Made by a program: the position numbers and the translations under genes. Under the pieces are notes generated by a model. It was given only the letters and a program-made list of their open reading frames with translations. It was not told the DNA's origin and did not search any database. From Chitinophaga qingshengii (GTDB lineage: Bacteria > Bacteroidota > Bacteroidia > Chitinophagales > Chitinophagaceae): 64,000 nucleotides of DNA. The stretch spans positions 1,612,001-1,676,000 of the forward strand of contig NZ_JACVFC010000001.1 in NCBI RefSeq assembly GCF_014529935.1. The letters are read 5' to 3'. Each line of letters opens with the position of its first letter. Positions within the stretch are counted from its first letter, which is position 1. This document shows positions 35,132 through 44,171 of the stretch, piece after piece.

Positions 35132-36862
35132 ATGATTATGGATATAAATATTCAAAACAAAGTAGCGCAATGGCTCAACGGCAACTATGACGCCGAAACC
35201 ATTGCCACGCTGAAAAAGATGCAGGAAGGCAACCCCGACGACCTCAATGATGCTTTTTATCGTAATCTCGAGTTTGGTACCGGTGGGCTAAGAGGAATTA
35301 TGGGTGTTGGTACCAACCGCATGAATAAATATACTGTTGGTATGGCCACCCAGGGCTTCGCCAACTACCTCAAAAAGGCTTTTGAAGGGGAAGTGAAGGT
35401 AGCGATCGCTCACGACAGCCGCAACAACTCCCGTTTTTTTGCTGAAACCGTAGCCAATGTATTTGCGGCCAACGGCATTAAAGTCTTTCTGTTTGAAAGC
35501 CTCCGCCCCACGCCGGAGCTCTCTTTCACCATCCGGCACCTGCAATGCCAGGGCGGCGTGGTACTCACCGCTTCCCACAACCCGAAAGAATATAACGGTT
35601 ACAAAGCCTATTGGAACGATGGCGCCCAGCTGGTACCGCCACACGATAAAAACGTGATCCGTGAAGTGGAAAGCATCCTCTCTCCTGATGACGTAAAATG
35701 GACCGGCGGTGAAGCCAATATCACCCTGATCGGTAAGGAAGTAGACGAAGCCTACCTCAAAGAGTTACAGGGACTGTCCATCAACCCGGAGATCAACAAA
35801 CAACAACACGACCTCAAGATCGTTTATACACCGATCCACGGTACCGGTATCACCATGGTGCCGGAAATACTGCAACGCTTCGGTTTCACCAATGTGACCA
35901 TCGTGGATGAACAGGCTACTCCCAACGGAAACTTCCCGACGGTGGTGTATCCTAACCCTGAAGAGTCTGAAGCCATGAGCCTCGGCCTCAAAAAGGCCAA
36001 AGAACTGGATGCGGACATCCTCCTGGGTACCGACCCCGATGCTGACCGTGTAGGCATTGCCGTGAAAGACCTGAAAGGCGAATGGGTACTGCTCAATGGT
36101 AACCAGACCGGCGTACTGCTGTTTAACTATATCGTGGAAGGCCGCCGCCGTAAAGGACTGCAACAGCCGAACGACTTTATCGCAAAAACAGTGGTAACCT
36201 CCGACCTCATCGACGTATTTGCTGCTAAAAACGATATCAACTGCTACAATACCCTCACCGGTTTTAAATGGATAGCAGACCTCATCCGCCGGAAAGAACC
36301 ACAGGAAACCTTTATCTGCGGCGGGGAAGAATCATATGGATATATGATCGGCAACAATATCCGTGACAAAGACGCCGTTTCCTCTGTGGCCATGATCTGC
36401 GAAATGGCAGCCTACGCCCGCAGCCTCGGCCAGTCGCTGTATGAACTGCTGGTAAACATCTACATGCAGTACGGCTACTACAAGGAACACCTGATCTCCA
36501 TCACCAAAAAAGGCATGAAAGGCGCAGATGAAATTGCGGAGATGATGCGCGGCTACCGCGAAAATCCACCTGCTACCATCAACGGCTCTCCTGTAGTGAC
36601 CCTGTTCGACTACCAGCTGCAACAGGTAAAAGATATCCAAACAGGCGAAATCAAACCGCTGGACCTGCCTAAATCCAACGTGCTCCAGTTTGTACTGGCC
36701 GATGGCAGCAAAATCTCAGCACGCCCTTCCGGTACTGAACCCAAGATCAAATTCTACTTCAGCGTAAATGCCCCACTCGATAACGCAGCCAGCTTTGATG
36801 CAGTGACCGCAGCCCTCGACAAAAAGATCGAAGGTATCATTGCCGACATGCACCTGAAATAA
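35132..36862 (+). CDS. Phospho-sugar mutase (phosphoglucomutase/phosphomannomutase, long form)
   Basis: 576 residues; an ATG two codons later (35138) is equally plausible. It moves phosphate between C1 and C6 of hexose via a phosphoserine. Order of the four alpha-D-phosphohexomutase domains: GTGGLRGIMGVGTNRMN (substrate loop), catalytic S148 in VLTASHNPKEYNGYK, metal-binding DPDADRVGI, sugar-binding GGEESYGYM, and phosphate-binding RPSGTEPKIKFY near the C-terminus. The long form is closest to PgcA-type and PGM2-like enzymes that accept glucose-1-P and other sugars or deoxyribose-1-P; the substrate range cannot be fixed by reading. Followed by a DUF2279 gene after 44 bp. Confidence 0.93.
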   Translation: MIMDINIQNKVAQWLNGNYDAETIATLKKMQEGNPDDLNDAFYRNLEFGTGGLRGIMGVGTNRMNKYTVGMATQGFANYLKKAFEGEVKVAIAHDSRNNSRFFAETVANVFAANGIKVFLFESLRPTPELSFTIRHLQCQGGVVLTASHNPKEYNGYKAYWNDGAQLVPPHDKNVIREVESILSPDDVKWTGGEANITLIGKEVDEAYLKELQGLSINPEINKQQHDLKIVYTPIHGTGITMVPEILQRFGFTNVTIVDEQATPNGNFPTVVYPNPEESEAMSLGLKKAKELDADILLGTDPDADRVGIAVKDLKGEWVLLNGNQTGVLLFNYIVEGRRRKGLQQPNDFIAKTVVTSDLIDVFAAKNDINCYNTLTGFKWIADLIRRKEPQETFICGGEESYGYMIGNNIRDKDAVSSVAMICEMAAYARSLGQSLYELLVNIYMQYGYYKEHLISITKKGMKGADEIAEMMRGYRENPPATINGSPVVTLFDYQLQQVKDIQTGEIKPLDLPKSNVLQFVLADGSKISARPSGTEPKIKFYFSVNAPLDNAASFDAVTAALDKKIEGIIADMHLK

Positions 36863-36906
36863 TAAAACATACTCCCATCATAACATCCAAAGAGAATACT
36901 GCCCGC

Positions 36907-37869
36907 TTGTCCCTCCTCCCCCGTGGAGGAGGGCTGCCGGCAGGAATTTTTCTCCTCCTGCTGATTTCCCTGACCGCACCGGCCCAACAAAAGGTGCCCT
37001 TCTCTACCCTGCCCGATACCACCATCAAAGAAAGGGTATGGATACTCACCGGCGCCACGGCAGCCGTATATGGCACCGGCCTCGCCGTGCTCAGCACCGC
37101 GTGGTATAAAGGTTATCCCCGCTCTTCCTTCCACTTCTTCAACGATGCGGGAGAATGGAAACAGATGGATAAAGCCGGACATATTTTCTCCGCTTACTTT
37201 GAAGGAAAATACAGCCGGGAAATGTGGCGATGGTCCGGCCTGCCGCGTAAACAACAGATCTGGATCGGCGGCCTGAGCGGATTTGCCTACCAGTCGGTGA
37301 TTGAAGTACTGGACGGGTTCTCTGAAAAATGGGGATTCTCCTGGAGCGATATGGGCGCCAATGCGATAGGCTCTGCCCTGCTGATCAGCCAGGAACTGGC
37401 GTGGGATGAACAACGGATACAGCTTAAATTTTCTTCCCATCCTAAAAATTATCCGGAAGGACCTGTTCATGAAAAAGCAGATCAGCTTTTTGGAAAAACA
37501 TTCTGGGAGAGAACCCTCAAAGACTATAATGGTCAAACTTACTGGATGTCAGCCAACCTGTACTCTTTTCATAAAAACAGCACCTGGCTTCCCCGCTGGC
37601 TCAATATTGCCGTAGGTTACGGCGCTGACGGGATGTATGGAGGACGCGACAATACCTGGACTGACGCACAAGGCGTATACCATGACTATAGCCACATACG
37701 CCGCATCCGGCAGTTCTATTTGTCGCCCGATGTGGACTTTACCAAAATCCGCAGCCGTAAAAAGGGAGTGAGAGTGTTGTTCCAGGTATTGAATATGATG
37801 AAATTTCCCGCCCCTGCCCTGGAGATCAACTCACTGGGCAACGTAAAACTGCATGCCATCTATTTCTGA
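36907..37869 (+). CDS. DUF2279 (YfiM-like) secreted or membrane protein with TTG start
   Basis: 320 residues. The only usual start codon in the frame between the upstream stop (36793) and the conserved region is TTG at 36907. The signal peptide would be GIFLLLLISLTAPAQ. The DUF2279 body has KAGHIFSAYFEGKYSREMWRWSG, QSVIEVLDGFSEKWGFSWSDMGAN and a later DGMYGG region. Members are predicted periplasmic or outer-membrane-linked proteins of unknown role. Codons 2-9 form a 9-bp perfect hairpin (CCCTCCTCC / GGAGGAGGG, 36911-36933), so either the hairpin controls initiation or the gene start was captured from an inserted repeat. Confidence 0.8.
   Translation: MSLLPRGGGLPAGIFLLLLISLTAPAQQKVPFSTLPDTTIKERVWILTGATAAVYGTGLAVLSTAWYKGYPRSSFHFFNDAGEWKQMDKAGHIFSAYFEGKYSREMWRWSGLPRKQQIWIGGLSGFAYQSVIEVLDGFSEKWGFSWSDMGANAIGSALLISQELAWDEQRIQLKFSSHPKNYPEGPVHEKADQLFGKTFWERTLKDYNGQTYWMSANLYSFHKNSTWLPRWLNIAVGYGADGMYGGRDNTWTDAQGVYHDYSHIRRIRQFYLSPDVDFTKIRSRKKGVRVLFQVLNMMKFPAPALEINSLGNVKLHAIYF
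36911..36933. repeat. GGAGGAGGG hairpin at the 5' end of the DUF2279 gene
   Basis: CCCTCCTCC (36911-36919) and GGAGGAGGG (36925-36933) form a perfect 9-bp stem with a 5-nt loop, two bases after the TTG start. It looks like an intergenic repeat unit rather than signal-peptide coding sequence. Confidence 0.6.
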
Positions 37870-37878
37870 CAGAAAGGC

Positions 37879-38376
37879 TTATTCAAAATAAGCCGCGATG
37901 ATGTCTTCCCCCTGCATCTCTACCAGCACCATGTCCTGCAGGGTGGTAGCCAGTGAATAACCAACGAAATCTACTGACAACGGGAAAGACTTGTGTTTAC
38001 GGTCTACCAGTACCGCCGTTTGTATTTTTTTGGGGAGATAAGCCAGCAGCGGCTTCAATGCGTAGAGCATGGTACGGCCGGAGTTGGCCACATCGTCTAC
38101 CACCACTACTACTTTATCATTAAAATCAATGTCTTCAGAAACTTTTACATCACCCGGATGCTGTTTATCCAGGTGCAGGGATATGATCCTGGTTTTCAAC
38201 GGAGAGATCTGTTCCAGTACGTCCGCTATTTTCCGGGCCACGATCATGCCTCTGTCCCAGATACCGGCGAGGATGATTTCTGTACCATCACTGTTCAGCT
38301 CATAGATCTCATAAGCGATACGCTCAATTTTTTTCTGGATGATATCCTGTGTAAGAATAATGTTCCTGCTTTCCAT
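37879..38376 (-). CDS. PyrR-like phosphoribosyltransferase family protein
   Basis: 165 residues. The PRPP-binding motif is VVVVVDDVANSGRTML (89-104), preceded by a PPi-loop-like GIWDRGMIVARKIAD (38-52). PyrR and uracil/xanthine-guanine phosphoribosyltransferases share this fold; the length and the sequence FVGYSLATTLQDMVLVEM near the C-terminus fit the PyrR-like group. No pyrimidine genes are nearby and no RNA attenuator was seen, so an enzymatic role in base salvage is as likely as regulation. It converges with the DUF2279 gene (stops 9 bp apart). Confidence 0.85.
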   Translation of the reverse strand: MESRNIILTQDIIQKKIERIAYEIYELNSDGTEIILAGIWDRGMIVARKIADVLEQISPLKTRIISLHLDKQHPGDVKVSEDIDFNDKVVVVVDDVANSGRTMLYALKPLLAYLPKKIQTAVLVDRKHKSFPLSVDFVGYSLATTLQDMVLVEMQGEDIIAAYFE

Positions 38377-38381
38377 AGGCG

Positions 38382-38389
38382 CAAAAATA
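38382..38389 (-). promoter_or_regulatory. -7 box (TATTTTTG) five bases before the PyrR-like ATG
   Basis: Minus-strand TATTTTTG followed by CGCCT and the ATG at 38376. A leader of about one base is predicted. No -33 TTG at the expected place. Confidence 0.45.
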
Positions 38390-38485
38390 AGAAGTTCAGT
38401 TGTAGGAAGATGCTTTTAACAAAAATTTCCCCTTGAAAAGCGGAGAGCTAAAAAAAACATAAATTCGGGAGTCAAATCTAAGATA

Positions 38486-39808
38486 ATGCGAATTGTACAA
38501 GAGTTACTGTTTATTATTGCCTTCGGGGTGGCAGTATACCTATTTTCCACGAAAGTGCGCCAGATCCGGCGGAATATCCTGCTGGGGCGCGATAAAGACC
38601 TCAATGACCACCCTGACCTACGCTGGAAAAACGTACTGTTGCTGGCCTTCGGCCAGAAAAAGATGTTCCGTAATCCGTTGGTAGCGGTGTTGCACTTCTT
38701 CGTGTATGCGGGCTTTATTATCATCAACCTGGAGATTTTAGAGATCATCCTGGATGGGATACTGGGCACACACCGTTTATTCGTTCCCGTATTAGGCGCG
38801 CTGTATCCTTTGCTGATCAGCGCTTTTGAAGTACTGGCCGTACTGGTAACACTGGGATGCGCTATTTTCCTGATTCGCAGAAACATCCTGAAACTGCGGC
38901 GGTTTATCAGCAAAGACCTCAACGGGTGGCCACGTTCCGACGCCAACTACATCCTGATCACCGAAATTGTGCTGATGCTGCTGTTCCTCACCATGAACAC
39001 GGCCGATCAGCAAATGCAGCTACGGGGCAGCGAACACTATATCGCTACCGGTCATTTCCTGGTGAGCGGTAACCTGAGCGCTATCTTCAGCCACCTGTCC
39101 GACGGTACGCTGATAGCCATTGAACGTACCTGCTGGTGGCTGCACATACTGGGTATCCTGGCGTTTCTCAACTACCTGCCTTATTCCAAACACCTGCATA
39201 TCATCCTGGCCTTCCCTAATGCGTACTATGCTAACCTGGAGCCTATGGGCGAAATGGAAAACATGCCTGCCGTACAACGGGAAGTACAACTGATGCTGCA
39301 GCCGGAACTGGCCGCCAACGAGCCTGCACCGGAAAGTATGCCCAAGTTCGGCGCCAAAGATGTGTTTGACCTTAGCTGGAAAAACCTGCTGGATGCCTAC
39401 AGCTGTACCGAATGTGGCCGCTGCAGCGCTGCCTGTCCGGCTAACCTTACCGGTAAGGCTTTGTCTCCCCGCAAAATCATGATGGACACCCGCGACCGTG
39501 TGGAAGCAGTAGGGCGTAACATCAATGCCAACAAAACCTTTACGGATGACGGCAAAACACTGCTGCGCGATTATATTACAGAAGAGGAACTGCGTGCCTG
39601 CACTACCTGCAATGCCTGCGTACAGGAATGCCCGGTGAGTATCAGTCCGCTCGATATTATCCTGCAACTGCGCCGTCACCTGGTAATGGAAGAATCCAGC
39701 GCCCCCGGCGAATGGACCGGCATGTTCAGCAATATCGAAAACAATATGGCCCCCTGGAAGTTCAGCATGGACGACCGCGACAAATGGGCAACAGAAATGA
39801 ATCAATAA
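38486..39808 (+). CDS. Membrane-bound 2x[4Fe-4S] oxidoreductase, HdrE/D- or EtfD-like
   Basis: 440 residues. The N-terminal half has about five to six membrane segments (ELLFIIAFGVAVYLFSTKV; AVLHFFVYAGFIIINLEIL; LISAFEVLAVLVTLGCAIF) and resembles the cytochrome-b subunit of nitrate reductase (NarI). H70, H220, H236 and H238 are possible haem ligands. The C-terminal half is a dicluster ferredoxin with C307-x2-C310-x2-C313-x3-C317 (CTECGRCSAACPA) and C372-x2-C375-x2-C378-x3-C382 (CTTCNACVQECPV). With the CCG-domain protein encoded next it makes the two halves of an ETF:menaquinone oxidoreductase or Hdr-like complex passing electrons into the quinone pool. The partner assignment is inference. 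Confidence 0.88.
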   Translation: MRIVQELLFIIAFGVAVYLFSTKVRQIRRNILLGRDKDLNDHPDLRWKNVLLLAFGQKKMFRNPLVAVLHFFVYAGFIIINLEILEIILDGILGTHRLFVPVLGALYPLLISAFEVLAVLVTLGCAIFLIRRNILKLRRFISKDLNGWPRSDANYILITEIVLMLLFLTMNTADQQMQLRGSEHYIATGHFLVSGNLSAIFSHLSDGTLIAIERTCWWLHILGILAFLNYLPYSKHLHIILAFPNAYYANLEPMGEMENMPAVQREVQLMLQPELAANEPAPESMPKFGAKDVFDLSWKNLLDAYSCTECGRCSAACPANLTGKALSPRKIMMDTRDRVEAVGRNINANKTFTDDGKTLLRDYITEEELRACTTCNACVQECPVSISPLDIILQLRRHLVMEESSAPGEWTGMFSNIENNMAPWKFSMDDRDKWATEMNQ

Positions 39809-39831
39809 CGAAAAGCTAAAAGCGAAGAGCT

Positions 39832-40611
39832 ATGCAGATAAAGACAATGGCTACATATGCCGCCAACGGGGAAACGCCGGAAATACTGTTTTGGGTAGGT
39901 TGCGCCGGCAGCTTCGATCAGCGGGCACAAAAAATCACCAAAGCATTTGCCACTATTCTCGACAAAACAGGCGTTCAGTTTGCCATCCTGGGAAAAGAAG
40001 AAAGCTGTACCGGCGATCCGGCCAGAAGAGCCGGCAATGAATTTATCTTCCAGATGATGGCCCAAAACAACATACAGTTGCTGAACATGTACGGCGTAAA
40101 AAAAATCGTCACCGCCTGCCCTCACTGTTTTAATATCCTGAAAAACGAATATCCTGCCCTTGGCGGCAACTACGAAGTGATACACCACACCACCTTCCTG
40201 CAGTCGCTGATCGATGAAGGAAAGATCAAAATGAAGGAAGGCGGCACTTTCAAAGGCAAAAAAATCACCTACCACGATTCCTGCTACCTCGGCAGAGGCA
40301 ATGGTATCTACGAAGCTCCCCGCAAAGTGCTGGAAACCCTGGATGCCGAGCTGGTGGAAATGAAGCGTTGCCGCAGTAATGGCCTTTGCTGTGGCGCCGG
40401 TGGCGCGCAGATGTTCAAGGAAGAAGAGAAAGGAACCACCCGCATCAACTTTGAAAGAGGCCGGGAAGCGGTGGATACCGGCGCTTCCGTTATCGCCGCC
40501 AATTGCCCGTTTTGTATGACCATGCTGACAGACGGCGTGAAAGAGACCGGCAAAGAAGACGAAGTAAAAGTGCTTGACATTGCCGAACTGATTGCAATGA
40601 ATATGGAATAA
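39832..40611 (+). CDS. CCG-domain (Fe-S)-binding protein, HdrB/GlpC/EtfD-like partner
   Basis: 259 residues. Two cysteine-rich CCG domains are visible: the first with WVGCAGSFDQRAQK, KEESCTGDPARRAG and ACPHCFNILKNEYP; the second with HDSCYLGRGNGIYEAP, RCRSNGLCCGAGGAQMF and AANCPFCMTML. This is the HdrB-type cysteine pattern for unusual [4Fe-4S] clusters. In EtfD-like proteins these domains are fused to the membrane/ferredoxin part; here they are separate and start 23 bp after the upstream stop. They should form one complex, probably at the cytoplasmic face of the membrane. Confidence 0.9.
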   Translation: MQIKTMATYAANGETPEILFWVGCAGSFDQRAQKITKAFATILDKTGVQFAILGKEESCTGDPARRAGNEFIFQMMAQNNIQLLNMYGVKKIVTACPHCFNILKNEYPALGGNYEVIHHTTFLQSLIDEGKIKMKEGGTFKGKKITYHDSCYLGRGNGIYEAPRKVLETLDAELVEMKRCRSNGLCCGAGGAQMFKEEEKGTTRINFERGREAVDTGASVIAANCPFCMTMLTDGVKETGKEDEVKVLDIAELIAMNME

Positions 40612-40621
40612 TCAATTGTCT

Positions 40622-40629
40622 TAACTTTG
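40622..40629 (+). promoter_or_regulatory. -7 box (TAACTTTG) four bases before an ATG; predicts leaderless mRNA
   Basis: TAACTTTG followed by CATC and the ATG at 40634. The box lies in the 22-bp gap after the CCG-domain gene, so the next gene may have its own promoter besides operon read-through. Confidence 0.45.
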
Positions 40630-40633
40630 CATC

Positions 40634-41143
40634 ATGAATACGAAAGAACTAAACTTCCCTTCCGGGTTTTCTCCGGCTTCCAGGGTTTGGATATATCAGA
40701 GCAACAGACCATTCAATGAGCAGGAGATCAAAGAAATAGACGAACAGCTGCTTCAATTTACGGAACAATGGAACGCCCATGGCGCCCCTGTAAAAGGCTG
40801 GGGTAAAGTGGTGATGGGCCATGTAGTGATATTGATGGCTGACGAAACAGATACCACCGTGAGCGGTTGCAGCACCGATAGCTCCGTACGTGTCATCAAA
40901 AGCATTGAGAAACAATACAATGTGAATATGTTCGACCGCCTCCTGCTGGGTTTTGTGGTGAAAGACAAGGTACAGCTGCTGCCGATGGCTCAGCTCGCCT
41001 ACGCGCTGGAGAAAGGGTTTATCGATGAGAACACCCTTTATCTCAACAATACAGTACTGAATAAGGCCGATCTGGACACCAAATGGCTGGTCCCCCTGAA
41101 GGATAGCTGGCTGGCGGCGAAGCTCGCACGCAAAGCGGTGTAG
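40634..41143 (+). CDS. Uncharacterised Bacteroidetes protein downstream of the iron-sulfur pair
   Basis: 169 residues, no signal peptide. I know similar Bacteroidetes proteins only as hypothetical, sometimes misnamed ABC transporter ATPase; there is no Walker A motif here. Visible features: RVWIYQSNRPFNEQEIKEID at the start, a conserved GCSTDSSVRVIKSIEKQYNVNMFDRL in the middle (about 76-101), and a helical C-terminus ending in LAAKLARKAV. The C76 in SGCSTDSS is a candidate functional residue. Position right after the iron-sulfur proteins suggests co-expression. An octamer inverted repeat starts 3 bp after the stop. Confidence 0.8.
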   Translation: MNTKELNFPSGFSPASRVWIYQSNRPFNEQEIKEIDEQLLQFTEQWNAHGAPVKGWGKVVMGHVVILMADETDTTVSGCSTDSSVRVIKSIEKQYNVNMFDRLLLGFVVKDKVQLLPMAQLAYALEKGFIDENTLYLNNTVLNKADLDTKWLVPLKDSWLAAKLARKAV

Positions 41144-41146
41144 GGC

Positions 41147-41377
41147 CCGCAAAGACGCAAAGCAGCAAAGAGCGCTAAGATTGATGCGAAAATAGAAAAA
41201 GCAAATTAATGTCAGGAAATAGAAAAAGAAGAGCAAGATAATTTGCTCTTCTTTTTTTATAATATATAATCGCTTAATTATTAACAATAACAATTACCAG
41301 TAATTTCCATTCCTGGCCGATCTTCGCATTCATCTTCCTGCCAATCTTTGCGCCCTTTGCTGCTTTGCTCCTTTGCG
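41147..41377. repeat. Octamer inverted repeat, CTTTGC class (copy 3), with a terminator inside
   Basis: Left arm 41147-41182 and right arm 41343-41377 are imperfect inverted repeats of CAAAG/CTTTG octamers (best part GCAAAGCAGCAAAG). A degenerate inner pair (ATGCGAA near 41185; TTCGCAT near 41328) replaces the core of copies 1 and 2. The element fills the gap between the 169-residue gene and miaB. Confidence 0.75.
41224..41259 (+). terminator. Intrinsic terminator upstream of miaB
   Basis: 13-bp stem AAAAGAAGAGCAA / TTGCTCTTCTTTT (41224-41236 and 41243-41255) with a 6-nt loop, followed by more T's. It ends the transcript of the iron-sulfur gene cluster. Confidence 0.85.
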
Positions 41378-41412
41378 TGATGACATTCTGTCATTTTTTA
41401 AGTTTTAATCCT

Positions 41413-41420
41413 TATTTTTG
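41413..41420 (+). promoter_or_regulatory. -7 box (TATTTTTG) for miaB
   Basis: TATTTTTG followed by C lies 22 nt before the ATG at 41443, supporting that start over the in-frame TTG at 41365. Confidence 0.55.
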
Positions 41421-41442
41421 CTCTCCAAAATTTTTGTTAGGA

Positions 41443-42855
41443 ATGCTGGACCAGGTTACAAAAGTGCATGATGAAAGCCGTCAGGGTGAAGCCTTTGCTC
41501 CCGTGACGACTGACAAGCAATCATATAATAAAAAATTCTATATAGAAAGCTATGGCTGCGCGATGAATTTCAACGACAGTGAAATCGTTGCATCCATTTT
41601 AAATAAAGAAGGTTTTGGCGCTACCCGCAATGTGGAAGAAGCGAATCTCATTTTGCTCAACACCTGTTCTATCCGGGAAAAGGCGGAACAGACCGTACGT
41701 AAACGGCTGACTGAATTTCACCGGATCAAAAAAGCCACGCCCGGTCTGCTGATCGGCGTATTAGGCTGTATGGCAGAAAGGTTAAAAACCAAATTGCTGG
41801 AAGAAGAAAAGCTGGTAGACATGGTGGTAGGCCCGGATGCTTACCGCGCCCTCCCTTCCCTGATTGCAGAAGCAGAAACGGGCCAGAAATCGGTGAACGT
41901 ACTGCTGAGCCGGGAAGAGACTTATGGCGATATCAGTCCGGTGCGGCTGGATAACAACGGGGTAACCTCCTTTGTATCTATCATGCGGGGTTGCAACAAT
42001 ATGTGCACCTTCTGTGTAGTGCCTTTCACCCGTGGCCGGGAACGCAGCCGCGATGCGCATTCCATTATCCGCGAGGCAACCGAACTGTTTAACAATGGTT
42101 ACCGGGAAGTAACGCTGCTGGGCCAGAACGTGGACTCCTACTACTGGACCAGCGCCGATGACAGTGAAACCGTAACATTCGCCCAGCTGCTGGAAAAAGT
42201 GGCGCTGATCAATCCTTTGCTGCGCGTACGTTTCAGCACCTCTCATCCGAAAGACATCACCGATGAGGTACTGTTTACCATGGCGAAGCATGAAAACATC
42301 TGCAACTATATCCACCTGCCGGTACAAAGCGGCAGCAACCGGATATTACAGCTGATGAACCGTACGTATACCCGTGAATGGTATATGAAGAAAGTGGAAC
42401 GTATCCGCGAAATCATTCCGGACTGTGGTCTCTCTACCGACATCATCTGCGGTTTCTGCAGTGAAACGGAAGAAGAACACCAGGAAACGCTGGACATCAT
42501 GCGCTTTGCCGCTTACGACCTGGCTTATATGTACTTCTACTCCGAACGTCCCGGCACACTGGCACAACGCCGCTACCAGGACGATATTCCGGAAGAGGTT
42601 AAAAAAAGAAGGCTGGCCGAAGTGGTGGAACAGCACCGGAAACAGTCAGAAATAAACATGAAAAACGATGTCGGCAAAACCTTCAAAGTGCTGGTAGAAG
42701 GCACTTCCAAACGCTCCGAAGAGCACCTGTTTGGTCGCAACGACCAGAACAAGGTGATTGTTTTCCCCCGGGAAAACTTCCAAAAGGGCGAATATGTGAT
42801 GGTGAAGGTAGATAGCTGTACATCAGGTACACTTATAGGAAAGGCAGTACAGTAG
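41443..42855 (+). CDS. miaB: tRNA-2-methylthio-N6-dimethylallyladenosine synthase
   Basis: 470 residues from the ATG at 41443. MiaB adds the 2-methylthio group to i6A37 of tRNAs reading codons that start with U. The N-terminal UPF0004 domain supplies cluster cysteines C39 ([13 protein letters not shown]), C75 ([11 protein letters not shown]) and C109 ([10 protein letters not shown]). The radical-SAM motif C184-x3-C188-x2-C191 is in [21 protein letters not shown], and a C-terminal TRAM domain (about 405-470) ends the protein. First gene of a cluster (sigma-54 activator, lptE, secG) that recurs in Bacteroidetes. Confidence 0.96.
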   Translation: MLDQVTKVHDESRQGEAFAPVTTDKQSYNKKFYIESYGCAMNFNDSEIVASILNKEGFGATRNVEEANLILLNTCSIREKAEQTVRKRLTEFHRIKKATPGLLIGVLGCMAERLKTKLLEEEKLVDMVVGPDAYRALPSLIAEAETGQKSVNVLLSREETYGDISPVRLDNNGVTSFVSIMRGCNNMCTFCVVPFTRGRERSRDAHSIIREATELFNNGYREVTLLGQNVDSYYWTSADDSETVTFAQLLEKVALINPLLRVRFSTSHPKDITDEVLFTMAKHENICNYIHLPVQSGSNRILQLMNRTYTREWYMKKVERIREIIPDCGLSTDIICGFCSETEEEHQETLDIMRFAAYDLAYMYFYSERPGTLAQRRYQDDIPEEVKKRRLAEVVEQHRKQSEINMKNDVGKTFKVLVEGTSKRSEEHLFGRNDQNKVIVFPRENFQKGEYVMVKVDSCTSGTLIGKAVQ

Positions 42856-42910
42856 CCTACCCGCTGCTGCCTGCTCATTTTTGGACCATTAAACAATCGG
42901 GTTACCACTT

Positions 42911-44155
42911 ATGGACATACAGGCTATCAAAAACAGGTTTGGCATTATCGGAAACAGTCCCGCATTGAACTACGCCCTGCAGGTGGCTGCACAGGTAGCC
43001 AATACCGATCTCACCGTACTGATCAACGGGGAGAGCGGCGTAGGTAAAGAAGTATTTTCACAGATCATACATGCGCTCAGCGCCCGTAAACATAATCCCT
43101 TCATCGCTGTTAACTGCGGCGCTATTCCTGAAGGAACCATCGACTCCGAATTGTTCGGCCACGAAAAAGGTTCCTTCACCGGCGCGGTAGACAGCCGTAA
43201 AGGTTATTTCGAAACCGTGAACGGCGGTACCATTTTCCTCGATGAAATCGGTGAAATGCCGCTGGGTACCCAGGCACGCCTGCTCCGCGTACTGGAAACC
43301 GGTGAATACATCCGTGTAGGTTCTTCCAAAGTACAGAAAACCGATGTCCGGGTGATCGCCGCCACTAACCGCGATCTGCTGGAACGTACCCAACACGGTA
43401 AATTCCGGGAAGATCTCTACTACCGGTTGAATACCGTGCCTATCCGCGTACCGGCATTGCGCGACCGCAAAGAAGATATTCCTTTGCTGTTCCGTAAATT
43501 CTCCGTCGATTTCTCCGAGAAATATAAAACACCTTCCATCCAGCTGGATGATGAAGCCCGCCAGGTATTGGTCAACTACCCCTGGCGCGGTAATGTGCGT
43601 GAACTGAAAAATATCGCAGAACAAATCTCTGTATTATCATCCGATAAACTGGTTACCGCCAACGACCTGAAGAGGTTCCTGCCGGAAATACCGGAAGTCA
43701 ACCGGCTCCCGATGCTGGCAGCCCCGCAGCACCAGCCGGGCAGTGGTGGCGACTTTGCCAGTGAAAGAGACATCCTCTACAAACTTTTCTTCGACATGAA
43801 AAAGGATGTAACAGAGGTGAAGAAAATGTTCTTCGATATTCTGCAGAATCCGAATATGGCCCATGCCAATGAATATCACCCGGAAAATCACGTATTGCAC
43901 AGTTACCCCGCCGGCAATGAAATGACCGTACCGGCGCCTGTTATCAACAATACACAGCCCATTATCCTGGCCGATAACAAGATCGATCACCATGAGGAAG
44001 TGGAAGAAACACTCTCCATTGCCGACAAGGAGAAAGAACTGATTGTAAAAGCACTGAAGAAACACAAGGGCAAACGCAAGGACGCCGCCCTGGACCTGGG
44101 TATTTCCGAAAGAACACTTTACCGCAAACTGAAAGAATATAACATCGCCGAATAA
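42911..44155 (+). CDS. Sigma-54-dependent activator without receiver domain
   Basis: 414 residues. The AAA+ domain starts almost at the N-terminus: Walker A GESGVGKE (40-47), the sigma-54 contact loop GSFTGA (87-92; the usual motif is GAFTGA), Walker B GGTIFLDEIGEMP, and the arginine-finger region FREDLYYRLNTVPI. A linker of about 110 residues precedes a C-terminal Fis-type helix-turn-helix (KGKRKDAALDLGISERTLYRKLKEYN). There is no receiver or GAF domain, so control is by amount, partner protein or the linker. It lies between miaB and lptE with small gaps (55 and 16 bp), a conserved neighbourhood that hints at envelope-related targets. Confidence 0.93.
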   Translation: MDIQAIKNRFGIIGNSPALNYALQVAAQVANTDLTVLINGESGVGKEVFSQIIHALSARKHNPFIAVNCGAIPEGTIDSELFGHEKGSFTGAVDSRKGYFETVNGGTIFLDEIGEMPLGTQARLLRVLETGEYIRVGSSKVQKTDVRVIAATNRDLLERTQHGKFREDLYYRLNTVPIRVPALRDRKEDIPLLFRKFSVDFSEKYKTPSIQLDDEARQVLVNYPWRGNVRELKNIAEQISVLSSDKLVTANDLKRFLPEIPEVNRLPMLAAPQHQPGSGGDFASERDILYKLFFDMKKDVTEVKKMFFDILQNPNMAHANEYHPENHVLHSYPAGNEMTVPAPVINNTQPIILADNKIDHHEEVEETLSIADKEKELIVKALKKHKGKRKDAALDLGISERTLYRKLKEYNIAE

Positions 44156-44171
44156 ACGAATTTTCAGCAGC

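Noticed and set aside
37860-38376. Pyrimidine attenuator linked to the PyrR-like gene
   Set aside because: No pyr genes or PyrR-binding loop sequence nearby; the gene appears monocistronic.
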